Origin: Actinomycetota bacterium
Lineage (GTDB): Bacteria > Actinomycetota > Thermoleophilia > Solirubrobacterales > Solirubrobacteraceae
DNA length: 11,755 nucleotides
Reading direction: 5' to 3'
Assembly (NCBI GenBank): GCA_005883905.1
Contig: VAYD01000025.1
Coordinates: 1-11,755, forward strand
Shown: piece by piece, positions 1 through 6,854 of the stretch
How positions within the stretch are numbered: the first letter of the stretch is position 1
How the letters are laid out: each line of letters opens with the position of its first letter
Notes under the pieces: model-generated
The model's database searches: none
What the model was told of the DNA's origin: nothing
What the model saw: the letters and a program-made list of their open reading frames with translations, nothing else
Made by a program: the position numbers and the translations under genes

Positions 1-525
1 GTTGACGGCATCGTCCTGGCCGCCGACGAGCACGAGAACCCTCGCGTTGATGCTCGCGGTGCGGTCGATCGTCGGGTCCGGCCGGCTGATCGGTATGTCC
101 GTCGTCGGGATCCAGCCGCCATAGGCGACGACGAGCGCGGCGAGGTCCAGCTCTGCCGCGGCGAGATAGGCCACGTGGCCGCCGAGGCTCAGCCCGAGCA
201 TCCCGATGCGTGGCGCGCCGCCGTCGCGAAGCTGCTCATATGCGGCGCCCACGTCGGCCAGGGTGCCCGCCCGCGTCATGCGGTGGAGGAGCGCGAAGCC
301 GGCCTCACGCCCAGCCGCATCGTGCGGTAGCTCGACCCAAGGCCGCTCGGCGACGTCGCGGACATGGGCGGTGACGCCGAACAGCTCGTGGGCGACGATC
401 ACCGCGGGGTGCGCCCCGGGCGCCGCGGGGCGCGCGACATAGGCGCTCATCGGCGGCGCGCCGTCGTCGACCGGGATGGCGACGCGTTCCGTGAGCACCT
501 CGTGCAGGGCGAGTCGTTCAGGCAT
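1..525 (-). CDS. Dienelactone hydrolase family protein, 5' part (runs off left edge)
   Basis: The frame reads 175 residues from an ATG at 525 to the window edge with no stop. It looks like the dienelactone hydrolase (alpha/beta hydrolase) family. Near residue 47 there is a HELFGV motif, which in this family carries the active-site Glu. A nucleophile elbow GLSLGG follows around residue 118, with Ser where classical dienelactone hydrolases have Cys, so the substrate cannot be inferred. The last visible residues (VLVGGQDDAV) lead towards the catalytic Asp; the His lies outside the window. Between VRDVAER and ELPHDAAGRE the usual roughly 20-residue stretch with a beta strand (GY-x-A-x-APD type) is missing, although the frame stays open. 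The gene lies 236 bp downstream of homoserine dehydrogenase on the same strand. No good ribosome binding site precedes the ATG. Family assignment is firm, activity uncertain. Confidence 0.8.
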   Translation of the reverse strand, partial: MPERLALHEVLTERVAIPVDDGAPPMSAYVARPAAPGAHPAVIVAHELFGVTAHVRDVAERPWVELPHDAAGREAGFALLHRMTRAGTLADVGAAYEQLRDGGAPRIGMLGLSLGGHVAYLAAAELDLAALVVAYGGWIPTTDIPISRPDPTIDRTASINARVLVLVGGQDDAVN

Positions 526-565
526 GTGCCCAAAGCGTACGGCCGCTCGTCCGTCGGAACTCCGT

Positions 566-742
566 TTAGCGGCCGGCGCACCCGCGCCAGCGGACGAGTC
601 GGCGCGCCGCGAAGGCCAACGCGGCTGCCTCCGTGCGCGTGACGGCACTCGCTACGAGGATGGCGAGCGAGACGTGATCGTTGGGTGGGGCCACGACGTC
701 TTGCGCGAGAACACCCGGCGCGAGTCCCGAACCGACGGTCAC
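566..742 (-). other. Possible small ORF or gene remnant between hom and the hydrolase gene
   Basis: In the 236-bp space between the homoserine dehydrogenase stop and the next minus-strand start, a 58-codon frame opens with GTG at 742 and stops at 566. Its third positions are mostly G or C. The translation has a protein-like centre (VAPPNDHVSLAILVASAVTR) without the Arg/Pro excess typical of shadow frames here. I do not recognise it, it has no ribosome binding site, and nothing else supports expression. It may be a degraded gene end or chance. Confidence 0.18.
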
Positions 743-761
743 AGGTTCGAATCGCGCGCCC

Positions 762-1814
762 TTAGCCGTAGCGTGTTGCCCGCTCCCGTCCCAGTGCGAT
801 GAGGTCGCTGAAGACGCCCTGACCGGCGAGGGCGCGACCGGCGCCGGGCCCACTGATCGCGATCTCGCCCATCGGGTCGACCTCGAGCCGGATGACGTTT
901 GTGGTCCCATCGATGGCGAAGAATGGGTCGTCCGCGGAGATCGGCCTCGCCTGCACTGCAGAGTGGCCGGCGTGTGGCTCCAGTTCGACCAGTTCCCTAA
1001 CTCTGGAACCGCTTGCCAGCGCCGTTTCGAACTCGCCCTGGGTGAGCGCAGAGAGCCCCCGTCGGGCGACATCCTGCAGCTGGAGCTGAACCCCGAAGAC
1101 GAGCGCCGAAAGCACCATCAGCTTCGCCGCGGAGTCCAGCCCGTCGACGTCGGCGCTCGGGTCACTCTCCGCGAGGCCGGCCTCTTGCGCTTGGGCGAGC
1201 GCCTCGGCGTACGTGCCGCCGGCCGCGATTCGCGAGCAGATGAAGTTCACGGTCGCGTTGACGATTCCGCGCAGGCGGACCGGCTCGGCACCGCCGAGCC
1301 CGGTGGTCAGCGCTGCGAGCACCGGCGTCCCGGACATCACCGTCGACTCGGCGCGAAAGCCGGCACTGTGTCGCTCGGCGAGAGCGGTCAGCTCGACGCC
1401 GGCGAGGGCCACCGGCCACTTGTTGGACGTTGCGACAGAGGCGCCGCGGCTCAGGGCGTGGCGGATGTGCGAGAGCCCCGGCTCGCCGTCGGATGACGGG
1501 CTCTGGCTCACCTCCACCAGGATGTCGGTTTCGGTCGCCTCGAGACCCGCAATCGCCGTCGGCCATCGGTCTCCACGCGCAAGGGTTGCGATTGCTGTCG
1601 ACGCGTCTGGGGATGCCAGCACGCTTGAGATCTCGATGCCGTGCTCGCTGTACACAAACCCGCCGTGGCGGCTGGCGAGGGCAACCAGCGTGAGGTCGAT
1701 CCCATACCCGTCGCGAAGTCGAGCGCGGTGACGCTCGATGGCTCGCAGCAACCACTCACCCACCATGCCCACACCAACGACCGAGACCCGGATGGGGACC
1801 GCTGCTGATCGCAT
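762..1814 (-). CDS. hom: Homoserine dehydrogenase, short form without ACT domain
   Basis: This 350-residue protein would reduce aspartate semialdehyde to homoserine with NAD(P)H, the branch step to threonine, methionine and isoleucine in the cytoplasm. Residues 14-19 (GVGMVG) form the Rossmann dinucleotide loop. SNK at 130-132 gives the conserved Lys after the first domain. ESTVMSGTP (156-164) and VNATVNF (185-191) match the family's E-x-S-x-x-x-G-x-P and NGTTN regions in slightly altered form. DVDGLDSAAK (222-231) holds the catalytic Asp/Lys segment. There is no C-terminal ACT domain, so feedback inhibition by threonine through ACT is not expected (inference). The frame is open up to 2045, but residues upstream of 1814 are low-complexity and unlike the family. 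ATG 1814 lies just before the first beta strand; GTG 1835 is an alternative. A damaged hydrolase gene diverges 54 bp away. Confidence 0.88.
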   Translation of the reverse strand: MRSAAVPIRVSVVGVGMVGEWLLRAIERHRARLRDGYGIDLTLVALASRHGGFVYSEHGIEISSVLASPDASTAIATLARGDRWPTAIAGLEATETDILVEVSQSPSSDGEPGLSHIRHALSRGASVATSNKWPVALAGVELTALAERHSAGFRAESTVMSGTPVLAALTTGLGGAEPVRLRGIVNATVNFICSRIAAGGTYAEALAQAQEAGLAESDPSADVDGLDSAAKLMVLSALVFGVQLQLQDVARRGLSALTQGEFETALASGSRVRELVELEPHAGHSAVQARPISADDPFFAIDGTTNVIRLEVDPMGEIAISGPGAGRALAGQGVFSDLIALGRERATRYG

Positions 1815-1868
1815 GACGGGGAAGCTAGTCCTCACGGTCGGCGCGGGAGGATGTGGTGCACCGACCAG

Positions 1869-1932
1869 ATGGTGAGGACGCTGCTCAACTCGCTGCTGTT
1901 CCTTCCGGCGCGCCAGGTCTTGGCGACGCCAG
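1869..1932 (+). pseudogene. Detached N-terminus of the alpha/beta hydrolase
   Basis: This short stretch reads MVRTLLNSLLFLPARQVLATP, which looks like the N-terminal membrane-proximal segment (LLNxLLFxPxR) of YfhR/ABHD12-type hydrolases. It is in a different frame from the rest of the hydrolase, which resumes as TDDGERLQVWWVPARAG from about 1933. About a dozen family residues that should lie between the two parts are absent. A deletion that is not a multiple of three is the simplest reading. Start 1869 is chosen by similarity; GGAGG at 1846-1850 abuts an alternative in-frame ATG at 1851. Confidence 0.5.
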
Positions 1933-1965
1933 ACCGACGATGGGGAGCGGCTACAGGTCTGGTGG

Positions 1966-2586
1966 GTGCCGGCGCGTGCCGGTTCGGCGAGCGCACATGT
2001 GTTGCTCTGCCACGGCAACGCCGGCAACATCGGCGACCGTGTCATGCATGCGGCGCTGCTGTGCGCCGCCGGGTTCGATGTCCTGCTCTTCGACTATCGC
2101 GGTTACGGACGCAGCAGTGGGCGCCCGAGCGAGCTCGGGACCTACCGGGACGCTCACACCGCCCGCAGGGCGCTGCTGGCGCGGCCCGAGGTCGACCCTG
2201 CGCGCGTGCTGTATCTCGGCGAGTCGCTCGGCGGCGCCGTGGCGCTTGCACTGGCGCTCGAGCACCCGCCCGCCGGCCTGGTGCTGATGTCGACGTTCAC
2301 CAGCGTTCGCGACATGGCTCGGCGCCACTACCCGATCGTTCCCTCGGCCGTCGTCCCCGATGCCTACCCGAGCCTGCGCCGAGTGCCAGAGCTGCGTGCT
2401 CCGCTGCTCGTGCTTCACGGTGACCGCGACGAGATCGTGCCGCTGTTTCATGCCGAGGAGTTGTTCGACGCGGCGCCCGAGCCCAAGCAGCTGCACGTCA
2501 TCGAGGGCGTCGGGCACAACGATCTCGTCAGCGTCGCCGGCGACGAATGGGTCACGGCGATCACTCGGTTCAGCGCGCGCCTATGA
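1966..2586 (+). CDS. Alpha/beta hydrolase (YfhR/ABHD12-like), N-terminally disrupted
   Basis: The 206-residue frame carries nearly the whole catalytic domain of an alpha/beta hydrolase. HGNAGN (about residues 16-21) is the oxyanion-hole region. FDYRGYGRS follows at about 42-50. The nucleophile elbow is GESLGG (about 84-89), LHGDRDEIVP (about 149-158) contains the acid Asp, and GVGHND (about 176-181) contains the catalytic His, so the triad is complete. Homologues usually have an N-terminal hydrophobic segment, and here that segment is left in another frame just upstream (1869-1932). GTG at 1966 is the first start codon in this frame but cuts off the conserved TDDGERLQVWW part, so it is probably not the native start. 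Substrate unknown. It is convergent with the sigma factor gene, 78 bp away, with no clear terminator between them. Confidence 0.75.
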   Translation: MPARAGSASAHVLLCHGNAGNIGDRVMHAALLCAAGFDVLLFDYRGYGRSSGRPSELGTYRDAHTARRALLARPEVDPARVLYLGESLGGAVALALALEHPPAGLVLMSTFTSVRDMARRHYPIVPSAVVPDAYPSLRRVPELRAPLLVLHGDRDEIVPLFHAEELFDAAPEPKQLHVIEGVGHNDLVSVAGDEWVTAITRFSARL

Positions 2587-2664
2587 AGCACCGCGAACGT
2601 AGGCACCGGGTTTGAACGAATGCTTGACAACCTGCTGGCGGGCTCGGCCCTCCCCTGCGCTGAG

Positions 2665-3198
2665 TCACGCGTGATTGCTGAGCGCGTCGGCCACGCGCCC
2701 CCGCGCCCGAAAGAGGCGACTCGTCAGGGTGGCCTCGGAGATGCCGAGGCCGACGGCGGCTTCGCGGTAGCGAAGCCCGGTGACGTCCACTGCGATCAGC
2801 GCATCGCGAAAGTGCGGCGGAAGCGCGGCGATCGCCTCGTAGACGAGGCGCGACTCCATGATCTCCTGCGGCTGCAGCGCTGAAGCGTCCTCCATCTCCT
2901 CGGGCTGGTCCGCCGGCGCCGGTCTCCTGCTCGCACGGCGGTGCTCGCTGATCCAGGTGTTGCGCAGGGCGCGGAGGAGGTAGCCCACGTCGTCGTCGCC
3001 GCGTAGGAACCGGGGGCGCGAGAGCACGCGCGCGTAGGTGTCCTGAACGAGATCCTCGGCGCGTTCGCGTGAGCCGTGGCAGTACGACAGGGCGGCGCGG
3101 TAGAGCCGGTCGAGCTGGTCCCCGAGGGTGGCCGGGTCCAGAAGGCGCAGCTCGTGTCCGGCGGGCGCCGCGGTGGTCTCCTGGCAACCGATTGGCAT
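2665..3198 (-). CDS. ECF-type RNA polymerase sigma factor
   Basis: The 177-residue protein has the two-domain layout of extracytoplasmic-function sigma factors. Region 2 spans about residues 26-90 and includes AEDLVQDTYARVL, which binds core polymerase, followed by the -10-recognising segment ending in WISEHRRAS. After an acidic linker, region 4 spans about 118-175, with the helix-turn-helix YREAAVGLGISEATLTSRLF that reads the -35 element. ATG 3198 has GAGG at 3208-3211, nine bases upstream; the frame stays open to 3474 but those residues do not resemble the family. No anti-sigma factor gene lies next to it, which is unusual for classical ECF groups. A GGAAT/CGTA-like pair upstream suggests autoregulation. 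It diverges from the LuxR-type regulator with 108 bp between starts. Confidence 0.88.
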   Translation of the reverse strand: MPIGCQETTAAPAGHELRLLDPATLGDQLDRLYRAALSYCHGSRERAEDLVQDTYARVLSRPRFLRGDDDVGYLLRALRNTWISEHRRASRRPAPADQPEEMEDASALQPQEIMESRLVYEAIAALPPHFRDALIAVDVTGLRYREAAVGLGISEATLTSRLFRARGRVADALSNHA

Positions 3199-3220
3199 GG
3201 CAGGGATCCTCAGGCCGGTT

Positions 3221-3246
3221 CGTACGCGGCACATCGGGCACATTCC
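3221..3246 (-). promoter_or_regulatory. Candidate ECF-type promoter for the sigma factor gene
   Basis: Read on the minus strand there is GGAAT (3246-3242), then 15 bases, then CGTACG (3226-3221), 22 bases before the sigma start codon. This resembles the GGAAC / CGT pair recognised by many ECF sigma factors, which often transcribe their own gene. The spacer is about one base short of the usual length, so the call is tentative. Confidence 0.3.
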
Positions 3247-3266
3247 CCGACATCGACCCCCGAACA

Positions 3267-3296
3267 TTGCGTTGGCCCCTACGGTCGGCCTACGAT
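3267..3296 (+). promoter_or_regulatory. Candidate housekeeping promoter for the LuxR-type regulator, probably leaderless
   Basis: TTGCGT (3267-3272) and TACGAT (3291-3296) are separated by 18 bases and match sigma-70 type -35 and -10 hexamers reasonably well. Transcription would begin around 3302-3305, one to five bases before the ATG at 3307. There is no Shine-Dalgarno sequence before that ATG, so a leaderless or near-leaderless mRNA is likely. Such transcripts are common in actinobacteria. Confidence 0.4.
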
Positions 3297-3306
3297 CGGC
3301 ACGCGC

Positions 3307-5004
3307 ATGGACACCTCCGCGACTGCCCGGCCGGTCGCGCTGCTCGAGCGCGAACATGAGGTCGAGCAGATCCGCGCCGCGCTGCGTGGCGCCGGCCGGG
3401 GCAGGGGTGGAGCCCTCATCATCGAGGCCGCTCCGGGGATCGGGAAGTCGCGCCTGCTCGGCGAGTCGCGCCAACTGGCGGGGGCGATGGGCCTGCGGGT
3501 CCTCGATGCAAGGTCGACCGCGCTGGAGCAGGGGTTCCCGTTCGGCGTTGTGCGCCAGCTGTTCGAGCGAGTGTTGCTCGAGGCCGAAAGCGGCGATCGC
3601 GAACGCTGGCTGGCCGGGGCCGGCGGCCTGGCCATGGAGGTGCTCACCGGGATGCCGGCGGCCGGGCCGGGACCCGGCCCGTCGGGCGGCGACTTCGGCT
3701 ACGCGTGGCTACACGGCCTCTACTGGTTTGCGTCCAACCTCGCCGTCGATGCGCCGCTCGCGCTCGTGGTCGACGACCTCCAGTGGTGCGACGCGCCGTC
3801 GGCGCGCGCGCTGGCGTACATCGCACGCCGCCTCGACGGTCAACCGCTCGTGCTCGTCATCGCCACGCGGCCGCTGGATCCGGCGTTGATGCCCGAAGCA
3901 GCCGCGCTCGTGGCCGACGCCCTCTCGGAGGTGGTGCGCCCGGCGCCGCTGACGCCGGCCGCCGTCCGCGAACTGATCGCGGACCGGTTGCTCGCCGACA
4001 CCGACCATCGGTTCGTGCGGGCCTGCATCGAGGTGACCGGCGGCAACCCGTTTCTCCTCGGCGAGCTGCTGGACGAGGCGGCGGCCCGCGGCCTGGAGCC
4101 GACGAGCAGCGGCGCCGCTGAGGTTGCCTCGATCGTTCCGCGGGGCGTGACCAACGCCGTACTGCTCCGCTTGGCGCGGCTGGAGCCGACAGCCGCTGTG
4201 CTCGCACGCGCGCTCAGCGTCCTTGACGACGGCGCGCACGTGGGCGACGCCACGCAACTCGCCAGGCTTGCCCGCGCCGAGACGGAGACCGCAATGGCGG
4301 CGCTCGTGTCAGCAGGCGTGGTGGAAGCCGGTGAGACCGTGCGCTTCACGCACCCGATCCTGCGCACGGCGGTCTACGGCGACCTGTCGCCTGCCGAACG
4401 GGAGCGCCTGCATCACAGTGCGGCGGCAATCCTGCGCGAGCGCGGCGCGCCACGAGGCCAGGTCGCGGCGCACGTCATGCAGACCGAGCCCGCGTCCGAC
4501 CCGAACGCGGTCGCGCTGCTGCGCCAGGTCGCCCACGACGCCCTGGCGCTCGGTGACGCCGACCGCGCGGCCGCGCTGCTCTCGCGAGCGCTCGACGAGC
4601 CTCCCGCTGACGGCGACCGCCCTGCGATCCTGCTCGAGCTCGGCCAGGCGCTCGCCCACGCCGGTGCACCGCAGGCGATCGCTCCGCTGTCGGAGATTGC
4701 CGAGCGCGGCGAGGATCCGGTCGCCGTTGCTGCGGCGGCAATCGATCTCAGCAGCTTGCTCTTCTTTACGCCGGCCGCGCCGCTGAGGGAGCGGCGATCT
4801 TGCGCCGCGCCCGGGAGCGGCTTCCGGCCCGGGAGCCCGCTCGGGGGCAGCTCGAGGTCGCGCTGCTGGGCGTCAGCTCCACTTCGGCGACGGCGCGGCG
4901 GGAGGCGGAGGCGACGGTCGCCGCCCTGCGAGACCCGGGCGGCCCGGCACGCGACGTGCTGCAGGCGACGACGCTTGCCACGCTCGCCATGGAGGAGATG
5001 CTGA
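3307..5004 (+). CDS. LuxR-family AAA-ATPase regulator, N-terminal part (frameshifted)
   Basis: This is the sensor/ATPase half of a large MalT/LAL-like regulator. After a short N-terminus, residues 41-49 form the Walker A loop (APGIGKSR). DDLQW at about 156-160 is the Walker B region, and VTGGNPFLLGELL is the typical post-ATPase segment of STAND-type regulators. FTHPILRTAVY then leads into helical repeats. Homology stops at about 4764 (IDLSSLLFF); the remaining 80 residues to the stop at 5004 are Arg-rich out-of-frame translation. The protein continues in the frame that reads YAGRAAEGAAIL from 4767. One missing base (or two extra) in the CTTCTTTAC stretch explains the break. Rejoined, the protein would be about 953 residues, normal for the family. 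The start at 3307 is chosen because the LLEREHE opening follows closely; the frame is open upstream to 3076. Confidence 0.85.
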   Translation: MDTSATARPVALLEREHEVEQIRAALRGAGRGRGGALIIEAAPGIGKSRLLGESRQLAGAMGLRVLDARSTALEQGFPFGVVRQLFERVLLEAESGDRERWLAGAGGLAMEVLTGMPAAGPGPGPSGGDFGYAWLHGLYWFASNLAVDAPLALVVDDLQWCDAPSARALAYIARRLDGQPLVLVIATRPLDPALMPEAAALVADALSEVVRPAPLTPAAVRELIADRLLADTDHRFVRACIEVTGGNPFLLGELLDEAAARGLEPTSSGAAEVASIVPRGVTNAVLLRLARLEPTAAVLARALSVLDDGAHVGDATQLARLARAETETAMAALVSAGVVEAGETVRFTHPILRTAVYGDLSPAERERLHHSAAAILRERGAPRGQVAAHVMQTEPASDPNAVALLRQVAHDALALGDADRAAALLSRALDEPPADGDRPAILLELGQALAHAGAPQAIAPLSEIAERGEDPVAVAAAAIDLSSLLFFTPAAPLRERRSCAAPGSGFRPGSPLGGSSRSRCWASAPLRRRRGGRRRRRSPPCETRAARHATCCRRRRLPRSPWRRC

Positions 5005-6167
5005 ACGTGCGCTCGGCGTCCACGACGATCGATTTCGCAGAACGCGCGGTCGCGGCCGGCCTCCCGGTCGAGCCCCACCGTGGGGAGAATTGGGCGCTGT
5101 TGGCGCTGGGCGCCCTCGCGGCCGCCGACGGTCTCGACGCGGCCCTGCACGGCACGCAGGACATCCTTGTGCGGGCGCGCGCGCGAGGGTCGGCGTTGAC
5201 GGTCGTGACCGTCTCGGCGCTTCAGGCGCTGATCCAGGTGCGCCGCGGCGACCTGGCCGCCGCTGAGGCGGATGCGCAGACGGCAATCGAGCTCGCTCCC
5301 GACCTGCTCGGCGCGCGGTTCCTCGTCCTTGCGGTGGCGGCGGCGGTGCTCGCCGGCCTCGAGCGCGGCGAGACACCCGAGGCCCTGCAGCGGCTGATCG
5401 ACCGCGCCGGCGTCGGGTACGACGCGGAATTCACCTCGGGCTCTCAGCTGCGCTACGCGCTAGCCATGCTTCGCGCCGCGGCCGGCAACCACGAATCCGC
5501 GATCGAGGACCTGCGCGCCTGCGGGCGCGACGACCCGGCGTTCGGCGGCGAGAACCCGGCTCTGCTCGCGTGGCGATCGGCGGCAGCGCTTTCACTGGCC
5601 GAGCTCGGCCGCCACGACGAGGCTCGTAGCCTGGCCGCCGACGAAGTACAGCGCGCTCGGTCGTACGGGGCAGCGCGCGCAATCGGCATCGCGCTGCGGG
5701 CCCAGGCGCTCGTCGCTCCTGCGAGCGATCGGGCCGAGGGGCTCACGGCAGCGGTTGACGTGCTGGCGCCCTCGGCGGCGCGGCTCGAGTATGCGCGTGC
5801 GCTCGTCGACCTGGGTGCGACGTCGCGCGCCGCCGGGCAGCGGACGGCCGCACGCGAGCCCTTGCTCGAAGGGCTCGCGCTCGCCGCGCGCTGCGGCGCC
5901 CGAACCCTGGAGCGCCGCGCAAAGGCCGAGCTCGCCGCGATCGGGCTTCGCCCTCGGACAACGGACCGGACCGGGGTGGACTCACTCACGCCCAGCGAAC
6001 GGCGCGTCGTCGAGCTCGCCGCAACGGGCGACACCAACCGGGAGATCGCACAGGCGCTGTTCGTCACCGAGAAGACCGTGGAGACGCACCTGGGGCGGGC
6101 CTTCCGCAAGCTCAACGCCTCGTCTCGGCGACAGCTCCCAGACCTGCTCGCCCGCTCGGGTGGCTAG
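4800..6167 (+). CDS. LuxR-family AAA-ATPase regulator, C-terminal part with DNA-binding domain
   Basis: This is the second half of the same regulator. It has a long run of Ala/Leu-rich helical hairpins resembling TPR repeats (about residues 1-380). It ends with a LuxR-type helix-turn-helix: LTPSERRVVELAATGDTNREI, then a recognition helix around VTEKTVETHLGRAFRKLNA, about residues 395-452. The family uses ATP- and ligand-dependent oligomerisation to activate target promoters; the ligand here is unknown. TTG at 4800 is only the first start codon in the frame, while family-like sequence already begins at 4767 (YAGRAAEG). The half therefore most likely belongs to one gene starting at 3307. If the break is real, this fragment lacks the ATPase. 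A hairpin follows the stop directly. Confidence 0.85.
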   Translation: MRRARERLPAREPARGQLEVALLGVSSTSATARREAEATVAALRDPGGPARDVLQATTLATLAMEEMLNVRSASTTIDFAERAVAAGLPVEPHRGENWALLALGALAAADGLDAALHGTQDILVRARARGSALTVVTVSALQALIQVRRGDLAAAEADAQTAIELAPDLLGARFLVLAVAAAVLAGLERGETPEALQRLIDRAGVGYDAEFTSGSQLRYALAMLRAAAGNHESAIEDLRACGRDDPAFGGENPALLAWRSAAALSLAELGRHDEARSLAADEVQRARSYGAARAIGIALRAQALVAPASDRAEGLTAAVDVLAPSAARLEYARALVDLGATSRAAGQRTAAREPLLEGLALAARCGARTLERRAKAELAAIGLRPRTTDRTGVDSLTPSERRVVELAATGDTNREIAQALFVTEKTVETHLGRAFRKLNASSRRQLPDLLARSGG

Positions 6168-6195
6168 CCGGCTCCCGAAAGAAGTTCGGGTCCGG
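6168..6195 (+). terminator. Hairpin directly after the LuxR-type regulator
   Basis: CCGG (6168-6171) pairs with CCGG (6192-6195) and CCCGAA (6174-6179) with TTCGGG (6185-6190) around a five-base AGAAG loop, starting one base after the stop codon. No T-run follows, so it is a stem-only terminator candidate of the kind common in high-GC bacteria. Confidence 0.45.
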
Positions 6196-6266
6196 CCGCG
6201 TCTCCATGGGCTACATGCCCGTCCAGAGCCGCAAGCGCAGCGGGACCCAGCGCCGCGAGGGCAGCG

Positions 6267-6719
6267 ATGGCCGGTAGGCCCCGCGTCGAGCAGTTCGCGG
6301 CCGTCATCCACGCCTTCTTCGCCGCCGTGTCGTTCCATGAAGGCTCAAGCCCTGCCTACGAGCGGCTGCCGGAGCTGGTCGTACCCGGCGGACGGCTGAT
6401 CAAGAACAGCGGCGACGTGCCGGAGATCGCGACGGTGGACGAGTTCATCGAATCGCGCCAGCCGCTCGTGGACTCCGGTGAGCTCACGAGCTTCGCCGAG
6501 TTCGAAACGCACGCGATCACCGAGGTGTTTGGCGGCGTGGCTCACCGGATGAGCACGTACGGCAAGCGCGGCGTTGCGAACGGAGTGGCGTTCGCCGCGG
6601 TCGGGGTCATCTCGACGCAGTTCGTCCTGACGCCCGCGGGCTGGCTGATCAGCTCAATGGCTTGGGACGACGAGCGTCCGGGGCTCGACATCCCAGAGCG
6701 TTACCTGCCGCCGCCGTGA
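6267..6719 (+). CDS. NTF2/SnoaL-like (DUF4440-type) protein
   Basis: The 150-residue protein looks like a single cone-shaped NTF2-fold domain. An N-terminal helix (VEQFAAVIHAFFAAVSF) is followed by a short loop region with LPELVVPGGRLIKNSG, then a helix with TVDEFIESRQPLVDSG. A sheet follows: FAEFETHAITEVFGGVAHRM, GVAFAAVGVISTQFVLTPAGW, ISSMAWDDERPG. Such proteins bind small hydrophobic ligands or act as enzymes or scaffolds, and the sequence does not tell which. GAGGG five bases before ATG 6267 supports the start. It stands alone between two hairpins, 99 bp after the LuxR-type gene and convergent with azlD. Coregulation with the LuxR-type gene is possible but not shown. Confidence 0.72.
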   Translation: MAGRPRVEQFAAVIHAFFAAVSFHEGSSPAYERLPELVVPGGRLIKNSGDVPEIATVDEFIESRQPLVDSGELTSFAEFETHAITEVFGGVAHRMSTYGKRGVANGVAFAAVGVISTQFVLTPAGWLISSMAWDDERPGLDIPERYLPPP

Positions 6720-6734
6720 TCGCCGGGCGGCGGC
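6707..6734 (+). terminator. GC-rich hairpin overlapping the end of the NTF2-like gene
   Basis: GCCGCCGCC (6707-6715) is perfectly complementary to GGCGGCGGC (6726-6734) around a ten-base loop that contains the TGA stop. Nine G-C pairs make it very stable. No T-run follows. It sits between convergent genes and could act on both strands. Confidence 0.4.
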
Positions 6735-6735
6735 G

Positions 6736-6834
6736 TCAGCGCGGAGCCGGCGTCTTGCGCACCAGGTCGCTCTGCTGCGCCTTGGCGATGTGAGGTGAGA
6801 GTGCCGTATGCATGTCACCTATGACGGCGCTCAT
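6736..6834 (-). other. Possible 32-codon ORF in the NTF2-like/azlD gap
   Basis: In the 135-bp gap between convergent genes a minus-strand frame runs from ATG 6834 to a stop at 6736. It reads like a plausible C-terminal helix (SPHIAKAQQSDLVRKTPAPR), with GC third positions in its second half only. There is no ribosome binding site. It may be the remnant of a longer gene or chance; apart from this and the hairpin I see nothing in the gap. Confidence 0.15.
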
Positions 6835-6854
6835 GCCAAAGACTCATCGGTCGG

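Noticed and set aside
738..755. tRNA T-arm-like sequence GGTTCGAATC (744-753)
   Set aside because: The preceding ACAGG would need CCTGT after the loop, but GCGCG follows, and no D-arm, anticodon arm or acceptor stem is found nearby.
1815..2045. N-terminal extension of homoserine dehydrogenase to 2045
   Set aside because: The extra 77 residues are not family-like and overlap the divergent hydrolase gene; the Rossmann strand begins just after ATG 1814.
3199..3474. N-terminal extension of the sigma factor to 3474
   Set aside because: It would overlap the LuxR-type coding start and its promoter; ATG 3198 has a good Shine-Dalgarno and fits the usual family length.
4760..4770. Programmed ribosomal frameshift in the LuxR-type gene
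   Set aside because: There is no X-XXY-YYZ slippery heptamer (CTTCTTTAC does not fit) and no evident downstream pseudoknot or internal Shine-Dalgarno; the family is not known for recoding.
6206..6277. 23-codon ORF (MGYMPVQSRKRSG...) overlapping the NTF2-like start
   Set aside because: No ribosome binding site, composition unlike a leader peptide for a known pathway, and it may only reflect chance in a short leader region.
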